Below, one piece after another: positions 54,110 through 64,000 of a DNA stretch of 64,000 bases (within the stretch, counting starts at the first letter, position 1; each line of letters opens with the position of its first letter). The stretch is from Prolixibacteraceae bacterium (GTDB taxonomy: Bacteria; Bacteroidota; Bacteroidia; Bacteroidales; Prolixibacteraceae), in the NCBI GenBank assembly GCA_028683385.1, contig JAQUIJ010000013.1:119036-183035 (forward strand), in the 5' to 3' direction. The notes beneath the pieces are model-generated. The model was not told the DNA's origin. It saw only the letters and a list, made by a program, of their open reading frames with translations, and ran no database searches. Made by a program: the position numbers and the translations under genes.

Positions 54110-57100
54110 TCAATTCATTTTAATAATCTCTGGTCGTGGTGAAATGATAATTTCTTTAATCTGGTCTGCTGATTTATTGTTATGACAGTCTACCATCCAA
54201 TAAGTAATGTAATGTGTTACAACGCTATAATTCACCCCATCGCCCCAAAAGTATATGTCGGCAGCCAATCCACTTACAGGATCGATATAAGTTGAAGGCT
54301 GACCGGTTCCGCTAATTGAAGGATGAGAAAGCGTCGCGGGCGGATTTATTGGATCGGGTACATTGGTGAAATCGATTCGCCAGTTGATTGTCGTGCTTGC
54401 TGTGCCACAACAGTTGTCGTTCAATAAGGTTAGGTCGAGACTTGTATCGCCGGATTTGAAAGTGTAATAATCCGGGCTAGGGCTTATAATCAGGTTCGGA
54501 TCAATTCCACTATTGGGATTTGGACTGGTAGCAGAATAAACAGCAGATACAAGCATATCGACACATTTGGAAATGGATGCTGATGTAAAGGTAGGCGGTT
54601 GGTTATCGTTAACAGTCGTAGTAATTGTCGCGCTGTTATTTGACAAATCATCGTCGTTGGTATCACTCGAAACGGTCGCCGTATTATCAATATCGTCACA
54701 ATGGTTAAGCGGAACCGTACCTCTAATGTAAACAGTTATTGAACTGCCTGATGCCAGATCTCCAGGTAAGTATGGTGTTACCCACGGTTTCCAGGGTCCA
54801 TTTACCAGGTCGGTAGTAAATTCGGGCGATGGCAAATCAGCAACAACATCGGCTACAGAAACATTCTCAGCATCGGAAGGGCCATTATTCGATACGGTGA
54901 GGGTATATACAAGCTGATCGCCTGTATTTACGGGGGAAGGATTGGCCGTTTTGGTGATGGCTAAATCGGCACCTCCGCCAGTCACAACCACATCAAACGT
55001 ACAGGTTATGACATTATTTGCCACATCTACGGCTTTGTACTCAACAGTTGTGGTTCCTACATTAAATGTATAAGGTGAAGGAACAACACCCAAAACCGGA
55101 GTTGAGACAACTGTTGTTCCACTCATTGTCCAACTGAGTATCTGACAATCAGGATCATAAATTGGATCATCAAGAATAACATCAGCTGTTGTTTCACCCG
55201 CTGCTGCCTGAACCGGTTCAGGATCCATTGGACAAAATAAATCAGGAGGTTCGGGCTGTGTTACCAAAACAAAATCGGAAGTTATGTTACAGCCATTGGC
55301 ATCGGTAACTGTAAACAAATAAATTCCAACTTTTAACCCAACAGCGGTTTTTGTAGTTTGGTTTCCGGCAGCGGCATCCCACTGGTAAATGTAAGGTTCA
55401 GTTCCGCCTTCTGCATTTACGGTTGCTGTTCCGTCGCTGCCTCCATAACATTTTGGGGGCGTGAATGAAGCAGGTGAAACCACCAATGGAGTTGGTTCAA
55501 CCACAACTATCGATTTGGTGTCGGTACAGTTGTTGGCATCGGTTACGGTTACCGTATAAGTTCCATCGGCAAGATCCGTAGCTTTAGCGGTAGTTTGCCC
55601 GTTGCTCCATAAATACACATAAGGCGCAGTACCGTTGGTAACCGAAGCTGTTGCAGAGCCGTCGCTATATCCGGCACAAAGTGGATTGGCGACATCAACA
55701 GTCAGTTCAGGAGAACGATGAATCGTGATAATCATATCGTCGCTGACTGGTAAACAAGGGCCTGTGGGGTCGTCAGTCGTTAGTGTAAGCGTAACCGACC
55801 CAGCAGCAATATCGGCAGCACTGATTGTGTATTTGGCCGATAAAGAAGTGGCATCGTCAAAAGTACCTGTTCCACTGGTCGACCATGTGCTACTGGTTGC
55901 TGCACCCCCTCTCGATCCGTTTAGGTCGAATATACTTGTGGCAGAGCAGCCAAAAAGCTGATCGGGACCAGCATCAACAGTCGCTTTCGCATGAACTGTA
56001 ACAGTAGTGGTTTCCGAAGGTATGTCGCAACCATACCAGTCGGTAACGGTTAACGTGTATGTTCCCGTATAATCAATAGTTGCATTCGTAATTACTGGAT
56101 TCTCATCGGTTGAAGTCATTCCGTTTGGAAATTTCCACAAAAATTTAGGCTCTTTCCCACCTACGACATTGGCATATAGGTTGATGGTTTCACCAAAGCA
56201 AACATCATTACTGCTTGTTGGACTAACGGTTGCTGGCGAAGGATCAAGTATCCCAAACGAAATATCGTCGATCCCAAAGTCGTTACCTCCAAGTGCAGTC
56301 TGTAAGTCGACAATAGAAAGAATGGCAGAGGTGTTAGCTCCTGAATTCCATATTCCATAGAATCGTCCTTCCGGATGCCAGGAGTTAGAATTATTGCTTA
56401 CACCAGGAATTTTTGTTAGATCCGCGATGGTTCCTAATTGAGTTCCATTGATGCTAAAACGTAACTGGGCGTCATTCCCCTTATTATTAAGGCTGATTGC
56501 CCATGCCGAGAAATAATAATCTGTATTGGGGAGCAAATTGACAATTGTTTGTTGCCAAACAATTGGTTGTGGAGAGCCAGGGAAACCATTCACAATCATA
56601 AAATTCCCTGTTCCTGAAGTATGATCAACTCCCCAGAAGTCACCGTGGTAGTTTTGTCCATTTGTACCAACCCCATATAACCCTTCTGGATATAATTCAT
56701 ATCCAGGACCATCGTTAACGAATGTATACTTATTACTTCCCGAAGGAGGTGTCACAAAACCGGTATTCCCAGCATCAAAACTTCCGTTGACAACATATTC
56801 GTTCGACACATTGATTGAAGCAGCACCGGTACAGCCATTGGCATCAGTTACATTTACGGTGTAAATACCAGCAATATCAATGTCAATGTATTGTTTACCA
56901 TTGGTTTCGCCCAATGGTAACGGTGACCAACTGTAGGTGGCAAATGAGCCTGTTGTCAACCTGATTTTAGGGGAAGCCACACAGTAGTCAGCATGAATGG
57001 TAGCATCGGGTGTTGGGTAAACGGATACCAGCGTTGAGGCGCTTCCGCTGCAACCTGTAGCAGGATCGGTATAAGTTACGGTGTAAGTTGTTGTTTCGGT

Positions 57101-60100
57101 TGGCGAAACACTTACATCTTTTTGGTTTGAAGTCCAGGAAGAAGTACTCGATGTCCATAAGATGTTAGCCACCAAAGTTGGAGTCCCTGAAATAGTAACG
57201 TTGTCAATAGCCCAATAATAATCATTTCTTCCTTGATATCTGAATTGAATATATAAGGAAGTTGATCCAACATAGCCTGAAATATCTAATGTGTAGTTAA
57301 CAAAACTGTTTGGATTATTGCCTTGATTACTAGTAAATTCATGTACAGATGTCCAATTTGAATTGTCTGTTGAAACCATAATTTCAGCATGATCAGAACT
57401 CCCTCCAGATCGGTAATAATGCCAAAAACTTAATAACAGAGAATTGTAACCTGTTGTATTTATAGAAGGACTAGTCAATCGAGAATCAATATTAGTATTT
57501 CCTGCTGCTCTTGAATTAGCCAAATAAAACTGGCTATTATCATTTGAATTGAATATTGTACCTGAATAATTGTATCCGTCTTGTCTAACAGTCCATCTTG
57601 CTGTAGTGTTTGTATTGGTAGTTGTCCAATTATTAGGTCCTGAAGTGGCTCCTACAGCCGCAGAATTAAATGATTCATTTAAAAGAATCGGTAGTTTTGC
57701 ACTCGTAATATTAGAGCTGGAAGTAAGATTAACTGTGCTCCCAGAACAAATAGAACTTGGTGTTGCACCTGCCGTAACAATTGGGGCTGGCACCACAACC
57801 ACGGGAACCGAATAGGTCACCGGATTTTGGCAATCATTCGATTTAAGAGTATAGATGTAAGTAACACCCACAGAACCGGTCGTGGTGTTAATCAGCACCT
57901 CATTGGGGTTGCCCGTACCAGATGCCGCTGGGTTACTAATACCTGCAACAGCAGCTCTTGTCCACGGGAAATCGGTCGCCAACATCCCTGTCACATCGCT
58001 CGTTGGAATATATGAAAATGGAGTCCCGCTACAAACAGAAAGTCCGGTAGTTGCACTGGTGAGATGTGGCGTTGGGGTTACCATAACTGTTACATTTTGC
58101 GTGTTTATGCAACCGTCTGGACTCTGTAATGTGTAAACGTATGTTACCGGAATCGGAGCGTTTGTAGTGTTTTCAAGCAACTCATCAGGATTATCCGTTC
58201 CCGTATTTGACAAATTGCTTATTCCAGGTATTGCATCCCTCCTCCAGACAAAAGTTGTATTCAGAACACCACTTGTAGGGATATAACTAAAAGCTGTATT
58301 GCTACAGATACCGGGAGGTGTTAAGGTACTTGTTAAAACAGGTTTTGGATTTACAGTCACGGTAGCAGTTCCAGTTTGGGGGTAAGTACATCCGGTAGAG
58401 CCAGCCACACTAACCAAATTATATACAAAAGTTCCGGCAACATTGGTTGGCGCCGTCACGGTTGCCGTGTTTCCTGAATTGGCAACCACTTGTTGGTTTG
58501 CACCACCATTAACCATATAGGTAAAGGTATATGGAGCAGTACCCCCGCTTGCTGTAAACGTAATTGAGGGAGCAGGGCTATCATCCTGACATACCGTTGT
58601 TGTTCCGGCAATAATTGCAGAAACAGCAGGATGTACATTCACGGTCAAATTAATGGTGGCACCTTCGCAAGTCCCTGTTGATGCAGTAATCTGGTAGACA
58701 ACCGTTCCAGATGTTGGAGTATTGTTAAGCAAAGTTTGGTCGAGCAAGTTTCCCGTTCCACTGCCTGCACCGGTAATTGTTCCGGTCATACTATACACAT
58801 CCCAGCTAAATGTAGCCCCGGAAGTTGTACTGCTTATAGTAATGTTCGTGCTTTCCCCCGAGCAAATAGTCCGTGCACTGGCCGATAAATGAATGTTTGG
58901 TCTTGGGTTAACAGTGACAGTAAAAGTAACTGGCGTACCGGAACAACCATTGGCCCTGGGCGTGATGGTTATCGTGGCCGAACCTGTAGTTGCCGCATAC
59001 GAAGGAATTTGCGTAACTCCAGTTTTATTGGTCAAGCCAATAGTAGCTCCCCCGCTAATATCAAAAACAACGCCAGAAGGCACTCCTACTAATGGGATCG
59101 CAAGAGTTGTTTCTCCCATGCAATAGGTCTTATCAGGTGGGGCTGTGACGGTTGGTAATGGGTAAACAGTCACTGTTACCGAAAAACTTGCCCCTGAACA
59201 ACTGCCCGATGTTGGAATCACCGAGTAAACAACATTGATGTTTGAACTAGTTGTATTGGTCAATGTGCCGCTGATGCTGGCAGCATTAGTTCCGGCGACT
59301 GCTCCAGTAATACCTGCTACTGTTGGCGCAACCCAACTATAAGTCGTTCCGGCGGGGATTATTCCGTCTGTTCCATTGACTGGTGTCGTAGTAAATGTTC
59401 CACCACTACAAATAGTTGCCAGTGTAATGTTGTTGATCGCGGGCTTCGGGTTAACAGGCACTGTTACCGTAAAAGCTGGACCCGGGCAACTGCCCGATGT
59501 TGGGGTTACGGTATAAACAACATTAATCGGTGCATTGGTTGTATTGGTTAATGTGCCGCTGATGCTGGCAGCATTGGTTCCAGCAACAGTTCCAGTAATA
59601 CCCGCTACTGTTGGCGCAGCCCAAGTGTAGGTTGTTCCTGCGGGAACTATTCCGTCTGCTCCATTGACAGGTGTTGTAGTAAATGTTACTCCACTGCAAA
59701 TGGCTGCCACAGTAATGTTGTTGATCGCTGGCTTCGGATTAACAGGCACTGTTACCGTAAGAGTTGAACCCGGGCAACTCCCCGATGTTGGCGTTACTGT
59801 ATAAACAACATTAATCGGTGCATTGGTTGTATTGGTCAATGTGCCGCTGATGCTGGCAGCATTAGTTCCGGCGGCAGCTCCCGTAATACCCGCTACTGTT
59901 GGTGCAGTCCAACTATAGGTCGTCCCGGTGGGAACTATTCCATCAGTACCATTGGCAGGTGTTGTCGTAAATGTTCCTCCGCTGCAAATAGCTGCCAATG
60001 CAATGTTGCTGATCACTGGCACTGCGTTCACTGTAATTATGACATCATCGGTAGCAGTAAATCCATTGCCGTCGGTTACTGTAACCGTATAAGTGGTACT

Positions 60101-63100
60101 GGTAGTTGGAGATGCAATTGGCTTAGCAACATCGGTTAAATCTAAATTTGTAATCGGATTCCACGAATAGCTGATAATTGGGTCGCCCATTACTGTAGTG
60201 GTAAGTGTAACTGAAGAACCTGAGCAAATCGAAACTGCAGGTCCATTACCAATTACCACCGTTGGCGGATCGCTGTTAATGCCAGTGAATGTAAAACTTG
60301 TGGTAGTAATACCTGTTTTCGAAATAGTATTTGAAACCGTATTTGCAACATTACCTTTTATCCATGGAGTTGCGCCTGTCCAGTTTCCCATAGCAATTTT
60401 AGATTCCGTTGCAGACGCAGGCACATCGGCATCGGCATAAGTTGCAGTTACATCGTAAACCGGATTGGTTATACCGCTGGTTGTAACAGTCCAGTAACGG
60501 TTTAGATAATTTGCACTGCTTTTGTTCTCAGAGTATTTCGATCCAAACGTTTCAATTTCGATGTAAGGATTTGCCCCAAAAGTTCCGGATGTTAAATCAA
60601 TTGTAACCGGGATTTGAACCCCGCTGCCATTGTCAATTGGGAAAGTATAAGTCTTTATAGAAGAAGCTACCAACCGGAGAGCATTGCCATTTAAATCAAT
60701 AGTAGTACTTGGATTTAGCGTCCAACTGCCAATTGTAATATCGTTAATCAGCTTCAAATCGGCATTTGCCGATGAAGTTACACTATTCAGCAAAATTTCG
60801 CTCGAAATGTTAAATACGGTTCCCGCTGGCGTTGATGCGTTTCCAAATTGGAAAGTTCCACCAATCGTGGTTTTTGCTCCTGAACCACCAATCAGCCCCA
60901 AGTCAATTGCAGTCGTTGCAGCGCTTTCGTTTTGAAAAACAATTGTACCTCCGTTAAAATCAAAAGTTCCGGCTGAAGTAACATTTAATGAACCAACACT
61001 GCTTAGTCCGTTGCCTACTTTTGCCAGAGTAATGGTACCATTCGAAATAGAAATACCTGAAGAAACACCCGGAGCAAGAGTCCCTGAAGCTGTATTTTCC
61101 AACCTTCCAGCAATATCAACAATCCCACCTGAAACAATAAAAGCACCATCAATTTGAGTATGTACACTGTTTCCTGAGTTCGTTCCAAAATTTGCAGCAC
61201 CAGAGATAACCTGAATCAAGCCTTCATTTTCGATTGAAAAATTACCGGTATTCAATGTACCACCTGATACGACAAGACCAGCAGTTTTGGGAATTGTATT
61301 ATACAGATTTGTAATGTCACTAATGCTCGTTGTTCCGGCATTCATTTTTAGTACACCATTGGCGAATGTAAGGTTGCTTATCGCAATGTTGTTCGCTACA
61401 GAAAGTATATCCGAAATTCCGGAGCCTTTGTTTAGAGTAAAGTTATAAAAATTAGATGCAGCACTTCCACTGATAGTTGCCGGAGCATTACCTGCAAATT
61501 CAACAGTTCCTGTTCCGGCATTGTAAGTTCCATTGTTGGTCCAGTCTCCGGTAACCGTTAAAGTATTTGTACCACTATGGTTTAAAGTTCCTCCGGCACC
61601 AATCGTGATATTTTTACAAGAAGAAGCTGCATTAACAGTTACGGTATAACTAGCTGTATTGACGTCATCAGCAGAGGTCGGTGGTCCGGTATTTCCCCAG
61701 GTTTCAGGATCATTCCAGTTTCCATTTTGAGTAGCTGTATAAACAGCCATCGCCGATTTTAATTTCAGCTCCTCTTTAACCGTATTTTCAGCTATTACTT
61801 CTGGCTGAAGTGCTATGGACTCACCTTCCACAACAATCTGTTGTTCTGCTTTACCAACATTTCCGGAGACATCCGAAATCTCGTAAGTGCGGGTGATGGT
61901 ATAAGGACAATTTGCGTTGCTTTGAGCCTGCCCAACCAATTTAAAACTGGACGGCAAGAGGGTACAATTGTCGGAAGCTGTGCCACCGGCAGTGGTAAAC
62001 TCTTGCAATGAAGCGTATGATTTTGGCAGATTATCGCCACACTTAATCGTGATTTGTTTCGGAGCAGTTAGTATCGGAGCTATTTTATCGAATACAATTT
62101 TAGGCAGTAAACTGACAGATGTATTGGAAAGATCTGCTCTTGACGTATTGAATACATTGATGTTACACTCACTAAAGACTGTCAAATGGCTGAGTATTTG
62201 TTCGCCACTAACCAGAAAATTACTTTGAGCAGGAGTGACTGCAGTTCCCAATTGAATTTTTCCTCCTGTTATGGATTTCGAACCGCTACCCGGCTGAATC
62301 TGAATATCGTTAACAAGTACATCTTTCGAATTCGGGTATGCGATTGTAATGACAGGGTTCCCATAGATTTCCAACTTCGCTTGCCCCGAAACATAGAAAG
62401 AAGGCTCATTAACTTCTGGGTTAGCCTTTGTTACTAGATTAATTTCCCCTCCTGCAATAGTACAAATACCTCCATCAACCTTTAATTTGCCAACATTCAT
62501 GACTCCGCCCAACATTTTAAGTTGCCCGTCATTCAAGTTTTCCAACGAATTTTCGCCAGAAATACCTACTTGATATGTACCATTCGTAATTTTCAAGTCA
62601 CCCCGATTGGTCGCAGTGCCATCCATCCCAATCACAGTTGCATTTTGATTGCCAAGCCAAAAACCACCTGTGGCCGGAATCGTGTAATTCCCATCTGTAT
62701 CAAATACCGGATTGATAAACTCATTGGATCCGATAATGTTAAAAGTTCCATTGATAATAGATAGAAATCCTTTTGCTCTTGCACTCCCATCCGATAAAAT
62801 CCGAAATGTTTTTCCAGGAATAAATGAAAGTACTGACGCCTCCGATGTTCCTTTATCCAAAATTATTCCATTGGTTTGCCTCAAATTGGTTAAGGGAGCA
62901 TCACTACAATTGAATATGGCATTGCCTGAACCTCTAAAAACAATTTCAACCCCGGTCGCATTCGAATTAGAACTAAAGTCAATTATTCCGTCATTGATTA
63001 TGCTTCCCTGAATAATTAACTGATGATTTTTAACATTTCCGGATTGAGCGCTTCGGAAAATTCCACCAGAATTGATTGAAACCTGGGTTAAAACAGTAAT

Positions 63101-63652
63101 TGAACGAGGATTAACAACCTCAAACTGTAAAGTTCCTGAAACCAATAAAGAACTGACTATTGAATTAGCATCAATGGTCACTATTGATCCGGCAGGAATT
63201 GAAACATCATCTCCATTTACAGGGACAACGCCTCCAACCCATGTTGACCCACTACTCCAATTTCCTCCCGAAGCCGTGGATTTAATTGTTGCAGCATTAA
63301 TGTTTGCAAATGAAAGAACCACAAAAATTCCCAACAGGAAGCCCGCTCTTTGAACTGATCCGGATAAAAGAGCACGAAAATCCGGACGACTGGATTTGCT
63401 ATCAGGTGTAAAACCTTGAGGATAAATAACGGAGGAAAGACAGGGCCCTGTTGAGGAATTTGGAAATTGCCCTTTTAATACGACTTTATATTTTTTGTAT
63501 ATTGAAGATGCAAGCTGTTCGAAAAACAGACAGTAGGGGCGTAGCCACGAGGTATGTAGATTATTCAGAAGAGCATAGCAGATTAACATCCACAATGCCA
63601 CAACAAAAAATAATCCCGGCCCACCAGAACTTATTTTGTTAAAAATAAACAT
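54110..63652 (-). CDS. Giant multidomain surface protein of the adhesin locus
   Basis: 3180 residues from ATG 63652 (TTG 63664 also possible). Unusual N-terminus: one hydrophobic segment at about 13-30, a second at about 103-116 that looks like the real signal peptide (GFLLGIFVVLSFANINA). Two beta-helix starts follow (NWSSGSTWVGG near 131-140 and NWNDPETWG near 645). Then: an HYR-like unit (about 524-607); three near-identical 96-residue PKD-like repeats (about 1211-1498) plus diverged ones; a choice-of-anchor-J/MAM-like jelly roll (about 1985-2155, WTVRQDGYNYSG, FWHYYRSGGSSDHAEIMVS); a second jelly roll (about 2285-2470, NGSFDAGNTGF); SprB repeats (about 2650-2797, CAGYSDGSATASVTNGTAPY); an HYR domain; and DUF11 (about 2898-3010, ADLAITKTANPSPVNTGD). 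The end (ISPRPEIIKMN) shows no type A or type B sorting domain. Confidence 0.88.
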   Translation of the reverse strand: MFIFNKISSGGPGLFFVVALWMLICYALLNNLHTSWLRPYCLFFEQLASSIYKKYKVVLKGQFPNSSTGPCLSSVIYPQGFTPDSKSSRPDFRALLSGSVQRAGFLLGIFVVLSFANINAATIKSTASGGNWSSGSTWVGGVVPVNGDDVSIPAGSIVTIDANSIVSSLLVSGTLQFEVVNPRSITVLTQVSINSGGIFRSAQSGNVKNHQLIIQGSIINDGIIDFSSNSNATGVEIVFRGSGNAIFNCSDAPLTNLRQTNGIILDKGTSEASVLSFIPGKTFRILSDGSARAKGFLSIINGTFNIIGSNEFINPVFDTDGNYTIPATGGFWLGNQNATVIGMDGTATNRGDLKITNGTYQVGISGENSLENLNDGQLKMLGGVMNVGKLKVDGGICTIAGGEINLVTKANPEVNEPSFYVSGQAKLEIYGNPVITIAYPNSKDVLVNDIQIQPGSGSKSITGGKIQLGTAVTPAQSNFLVSGEQILSHLTVFSECNINVFNTSRADLSNTSVSLLPKIVFDKIAPILTAPKQITIKCGDNLPKSYASLQEFTTAGGTASDNCTLLPSSFKLVGQAQSNANCPYTITRTYEISDVSGNVGKAEQQIVVEGESIALQPEVIAENTVKEELKLKSAMAVYTATQNGNWNDPETWGNTGPPTSADDVNTASYTVTVNAASSCKNITIGAGGTLNHSGTNTLTVTGDWTNNGTYNAGTGTVEFAGNAPATISGSAASNFYNFTLNKGSGISDILSVANNIAISNLTFANGVLKMNAGTTSISDITNLYNTIPKTAGLVVSGGTLNTGNFSIENEGLIQVISGAANFGTNSGNSVHTQIDGAFIVSGGIVDIAGRLENTASGTLAPGVSSGISISNGTITLAKVGNGLSSVGSLNVTSAGTFDFNGGTIVFQNESAATTAIDLGLIGGSGAKTTIGGTFQFGNASTPAGTVFNISSEILLNSVTSSANADLKLINDITIGSWTLNPSTTIDLNGNALRLVASSIKTYTFPIDNGSGVQIPVTIDLTSGTFGANPYIEIETFGSKYSENKSSANYLNRYWTVTTSGITNPVYDVTATYADADVPASATESKIAMGNWTGATPWIKGNVANTVSNTISKTGITTTSFTFTGINSDPPTVVIGNGPAVSICSGSSVTLTTTVMGDPIISYSWNPITNLDLTDVAKPIASPTTSTTYTVTVTDGNGFTATDDVIITVNAVPVISNIALAAICSGGTFTTTPANGTDGIVPTGTTYSWTAPTVAGITGAAAGTNAASISGTLTNTTNAPINVVYTVTPTSGSCPGSTLTVTVPVNPKPAINNITVAAICSGVTFTTTPVNGADGIVPAGTTYTWAAPTVAGITGTVAGTNAASISGTLTNTTNAPINVVYTVTPTSGSCPGPAFTVTVPVNPKPAINNITLATICSGGTFTTTPVNGTDGIIPAGTTYSWVAPTVAGITGAVAGTNAASISGTLTNTTSSNINVVYSVIPTSGSCSGASFSVTVTVYPLPTVTAPPDKTYCMGETTLAIPLVGVPSGVVFDISGGATIGLTNKTGVTQIPSYAATTGSATITITPRANGCSGTPVTFTVTVNPRPNIHLSASARTICSGESTNITISSTTSGATFSWDVYSMTGTITGAGSGTGNLLDQTLLNNTPTSGTVVYQITASTGTCEGATINLTVNVHPAVSAIIAGTTTVCQDDSPAPSITFTASGGTAPYTFTYMVNGGANQQVVANSGNTATVTAPTNVAGTFVYNLVSVAGSTGCTYPQTGTATVTVNPKPVLTSTLTPPGICSNTAFSYIPTSGVLNTTFVWRRDAIPGISNLSNTGTDNPDELLENTTNAPIPVTYVYTLQSPDGCINTQNVTVMVTPTPHLTSATTGLSVCSGTPFSYIPTSDVTGMLATDFPWTRAAVAGISNPAASGTGNPNEVLINTTTGSVGVTYIYTLKSNDCQNPVTYSVPVVVVPAPIVTAGATPSSICSGSTVNLTSSSNITSAKLPILLNESFNSAAVGATSGPNNWTTTNTNTTARWTVRQDGYNYSGTIFNSNDNSQFYLANSRAAGNTNIDSRLTSPSINTTGYNSLLLSFWHYYRSGGSSDHAEIMVSTDNSNWTSVHEFTSNQGNNPNSFVNYTLDISGYVGSTSLYIQFRYQGRNDYYWAIDNVTISGTPTLVANILWTSSTSSWTSNQKDVSVSPTETTTYTVTYTDPATGCSGSASTLVSVYPTPDATIHADYCVASPKIRLTTGSFATYSWSPLPLGETNGKQYIDIDIAGIYTVNVTDANGCTGAASINVSNEYVVNGSFDAGNTGFVTPPSGSNKYTFVNDGPGYELYPEGLYGVGTNGQNYHGDFWGVDHTSGTGNFMIVNGFPGSPQPIVWQQTIVNLLPNTDYYFSAWAISLNNKGNDAQLRFSINGTQLGTIADLTKIPGVSNNSNSWHPEGRFYGIWNSGANTSAILSIVDLQTALGGNDFGIDDISFGILDPSPATVSPTSSNDVCFGETINLYANVVGGKEPKFLWKFPNGMTSTDENPVITNATIDYTGTYTLTVTDWYGCDIPSETTTVTVHAKATVDAGPDQLFGCSATSIFDLNGSRGGAATSSTWSTSGTGTFDDATSLSAKYTISAADIAAGSVTLTLTTDDPTGPCLPVSDDMIITIHRSPELTVDVANPLCAGYSDGSATASVTNGTAPYVYLWSNGQTTAKATDLADGTYTVTVTDANNCTDTKSIVVVEPTPLVVSPASFTPPKCYGGSDGTATVNAEGGTEPYIYQWDAAAGNQTTKTAVGLKVGIYLFTVTDANGCNITSDFVLVTQPEPPDLFCPMDPEPVQAAAGETTADVILDDPIYDPDCQILSWTMSGTTVVSTPVLGVVPSPYTFNVGTTTVEYKAVDVANNVITCTFDVVVTGGGADLAITKTANPSPVNTGDQLVYTLTVSNNGPSDAENVSVADVVADLPSPEFTTDLVNGPWKPWVTPYLPGDLASGSSITVYIRGTVPLNHCDDIDNTATVSSDTNDDDLSNNSATITTTVNDNQPPTFTSASISKCVDMLVSAVYSATSPNPNSGIDPNLIISPSPDYYTFKSGDTSLDLTLLNDNCCGTASTTINWRIDFTNVPDPINPPATLSHPSISGTGQPSTYIDPVSGLAADIYFWGDGVNYSVVTHYITYWMVDCHNNKSADQIKEIIISPRPEIIKMN
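59160..60020 (-). repeat. Three tandem 288-bp units in the giant gene
   Basis: The phrase TGTGCCGCTGATGCTGGC recurs with exactly 288-base spacing (starts near 59264, 59552 and 59840). Each unit codes 96 residues (TTTP.NG.DGI, AGTNAASISGTLTNTT, YTVTPTSGSCPG). The copies differ at few positions, so the duplication is recent or kept uniform by recombination. Confidence 0.9.
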
Positions 63653-64000
63653 ATATAATTGCAAATCCAGTCAAAATCCAAACTCACCGATCAGTCAGTA
63701 AAACGAATATCAATCGATTAACCTCCTAATAAGCTTAATTATTCAAACATGTACTCTTTCAAATATTCAACAAATCATTGATTGTTTGACTATCTAAAAG
63801 ACCGTTTTACCGGTTCCCTTTCCCTTTTTTACGAGTCGTTTCTTAATGTAGATTGTTGCAATTCGGTTTTAAAGATTACTGATGGTGCGTTAATTTTTTA
63901 TTTTTCGTTGTAACTTATTGATATAAATATATTTACAGGCGTTCTTTGACTTTTTGATTTGAAATGAAAAGTAACTTTGCATTTTTTTAATGCAAGGCTA
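63653..64000. other. Leader of the giant gene and right window edge
   Basis: No gene called in these 348 bases. No clear promoter for the leftward giant gene was recognised. Near the edge, a rightward -7 word TAACTTTG (63972-63979) with TTTG at 63945-63948 precedes a small TTGCATT/AATGCAA stem (63977-63995), so a rightward transcript may begin here for a gene beyond the window. Confidence 0.4.

Noticed and set aside
1..64000. CRISPR array or prophage
   Set aside because: The direct repeats seen are two-copy or tandem coding units with no regular spacers, and no integrase, capsid, terminase or Cas-like protein is present.

Overview
The window comes from a member of the Bacteroidota, most likely a Bacteroidales/Marinilabiliales-type marine or environmental lineage. 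The evidence is a type IX secretion (T9SS) adhesin locus with a PorP/SprF-like protein and a type B sorting domain, a TonB-dependent receptor with a carboxypeptidase-like N-terminal domain, LytTR/LytS-type signalling, Bacteroidota-type promoter words (TAnnTTTG), weak Shine-Dalgarno sites, and many dispersed intergenic hairpin repeats. I cannot name the genus from the sequence alone.

Layout. 0-3.7 kb: a leftward three-gene set (uroporphyrinogen-decarboxylase-family protein, PmoA/DUF6807-family secreted protein, ThuA-like protein cut by the window edge) facing a divergent AraC regulator. 3.7-9.5 kb: a structured intergenic repeat, an FUSC-family membrane protein, an M20 dipeptidase, then a small AT-rich island (membrane protein, 78-residue protein, HigA-like HTH protein) bracketed by a duplicated 50-bp terminator sequence. 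9.5-14.4 kb: leftward TonB receptor, small periplasmic protein, histidine kinase and LytTR response regulator. 14.6-20 kb: ybaK, a two-domain spondin lipoprotein, a sugar-phosphate mutarotase, and a DUF438/hemerythrin sensor with a cupin.

19.5-34.5 kb is mostly housekeeping: lipA and lipB separated by a DUF4160/DUF2442 pair, a TPR protein, an EamA transporter, ruvC, greA with a HIT protein, a Rieske-like lipoprotein with an altered ligand set, a possible PD-(D/E)XK protein, ahcY, ribF, a thioredoxin-fold lipoprotein lacking its cysteines, lpxH, a FabH-like synthase and ung. 34.6-44.4 kb: rmuC, clpX/clpP/tig with a tRNA-Leu, lptB, tatC and recQ.

44.4-63.7 kb is one leftward block of secreted surface proteins. 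In transcription order it holds a roughly 3180-residue multidomain protein with no recognisable C-terminal sorting domain, two smaller secreted proteins, an 1819-residue protein with a type B sorting domain, and a PorP/SprF-like outer-membrane protein. I read this as a SprB-like adhesin export locus.

The most unusual DNA-level features are the repeats. One 174-bp multi-hairpin element sits in frame inside the signal-peptide start of the PmoA-like gene. A roughly 25-bp hairpin appears to have inserted into two different older repeats, one copy flanked by CCACA duplications. A 152-bp repeat has an internally shortened copy beside clpX. No CRISPR array, rRNA, transposase or prophage was seen.
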